Of a stretch of 64,000 nt of DNA, positions 63,397 through 64,000 are shown piece by piece. Made by a program: the position numbers and the translations under genes. The notes below the pieces were generated by a model. That model worked only from the letters and a program-made list of their open reading frames with translations. It made no database searches and was not told where the DNA came from. Origin of the DNA: Acytostelium subglobosum LB1 (Eukaryota; Evosea; Eumycetozoa; Acytosteliales; Acytosteliaceae). Each line of letters starts with the position of its first letter. The stretch's first letter is position 1. The DNA lies in NCBI RefSeq assembly GCF_000787575.1, contig NW_012236528.1, positions 435,552 through 499,551 of the forward strand, written 5' to 3'.

Positions 63397-64000
63397 TCAA
63401 TCAATGTTCCATTTGCTCCAAGTTGACGAGGTCATGTTGAGAGCGCTTGGCTGGACAAGTCCTTTCTGATATTTGAAGATGTGCTTGGCCAAGTCTGTCA
63501 CGTAGCAGTCAACGGCCAGTCTGAATACCATTGTGAGATCATTGGACTTGTACTCCAAATGATAATCATACTTGTATATTAACAACATTTTGACAACACC
63601 TTGTATACCAATCTTTGATAAGAGTACTTGAGCCGGTGCCAAATGAAGTACATGTTCCATTATCACCTTGACAGCATCCAAGTTCATCCTGCCATAAGAT
63701 ATAAAGTAATGTATAGTTGACTCTACAAACTTTGTAAAGTGTTTCCGTGGCAGGTTGTCCAGTATCGATCTGAAGATGTCAATGCCACGGTTGTTGTTGT
63801 TGTCATCGTTGTTTAGATTGAGTGATACATAATGTGTGTAGACTATAAGGTCCAACTCATTGAGTCCAACACCTTTGTAGTGATCAAAGAATGAAGGCAT
63901 GTTGTTGAGAACATAGTCGATCTGTTGCGGCTCCATCAATACAACCTTCTCACGAAGCAACTCTAATGGGAATATCTTGTTGTCACTGGACATGAGGAAT
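63397..64000 (-). CDS. Second member of the tandem pair (5' part outside window)
   Basis: A frame open to the right edge, 198 residues visible from 63993. It aligns along its length with the C-terminal third of the neighbour at 61252-63258 (DNKIFPLELLREKVVLMEPQ against DNNIFPKELLREKLVLMEPQ). An Asn-rich insertion (NLNNDDNNNNRG) is the main difference. The two genes run head to tail with about 140 bp between them. ATG at 63993 is internal and not the true start. Confidence 0.75.
   Translation of the reverse strand, partial: FLMSSDNKIFPLELLREKVVLMEPQQIDYVLNNMPSFFDHYKGVGLNELDLIVYTHYVSLNLNNDDNNNNRGIDIFRSILDNLPRKHFTKFVESTIHYFISYGRMNLDAVKVIMEHVLHLAPAQVLLSKIGIQGVVKMLLIYKYDYHLEYKSNDLTMVFRLAVDCYVTDLAKHIFKYQKGLVQPSALNMTSSTWSKWNID

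Noticed and set aside
1-64000. CRISPR arrays, bacterial operons, insertion sequences
   Set aside because: None seen. Regular tetranucleotides are microsatellites, and gene structure is eukaryotic.

Overview
The window looks like nuclear DNA of a dictyostelid social amoeba. It holds a clear myosin heavy chain kinase A gene (mhkA), a colossin-type SdrD/Cna-B repeat protein and two ComC-like receptors with EGF module and tail helix, and it has short AT-rich introns full of CAAT tetranucleotides. Coding third positions are often G or C, richer than in Dictyostelium discoideum, so another dictyostelid group is likely; this is inference. I see no operons, CRISPR arrays or virus-derived elements.

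Layout. 1-4923: 3' part of a PARP14-like gene (RRM, KH-like region, macro, two WWE, PARP). 5042-13939: tandem pair of a large degenerate-ankyrin family, the first copy broken in at least eight places, the second apparently intact apart from one ambiguous base. 14042-15458: tRNA-Asp(GTC) with a 5'-truncated LINE inserted at its 5' end; the LINE carries an RNase H domain, a scaffold gap, a poly(A) tract and a 15-bp target-site duplication. 15564-19282 (-): mhkA. 19742-20034: hairpin-rich non-coding stretch. 20390-22573 (+): ankyrin-TBC Rab-GAP. 22679-24588 (-): uncharacterised SHOCT-like protein. 25603-29168 (+): C-type-lectin/TIG/EGF/ComC receptor. 29251-35509 (-): colossin-like secreted protein with 15 repeats. 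36122-36418: stray copy of the receptor's 3' end. 38277-39218 (+): SCP-type CTD phosphatase. 40007-42066 (-): ELM2-SANT corepressor. 43133-47222 (+): exportin-6. 47776-47958: possible small membrane protein. 48003-49133 (-): METTL21-like methyltransferase. 49298-50718 (+): OGG1. 50757-54423 (-): LRR/TIG/EGF/ComC receptor. 55184-56030 (+): universal stress protein. 56771-58223 (-): U1-70K. 59549-61194 (+): MFS transporter. 61252-63993 (-): tandem pair of a second lineage-expanded family, running off the right edge.

The genes do not form one pathway. Themes are housekeeping RNA and DNA work (U1-70K, OGG1, CTD phosphatase, ELM2-SANT), cytoskeleton (mhkA; exportin-6, known elsewhere to export actin-profilin) and a cell-surface/extracellular group (two receptors and a colossin) typical of multicellular amoebae. 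Intron borders were read by hand from GT/AG sites and frame continuity. The reading frame closes over all exons for mhkA, the colossin, exportin-6, the lectin receptor, the MFS gene and the intact ankyrin-type gene, which supports those models.
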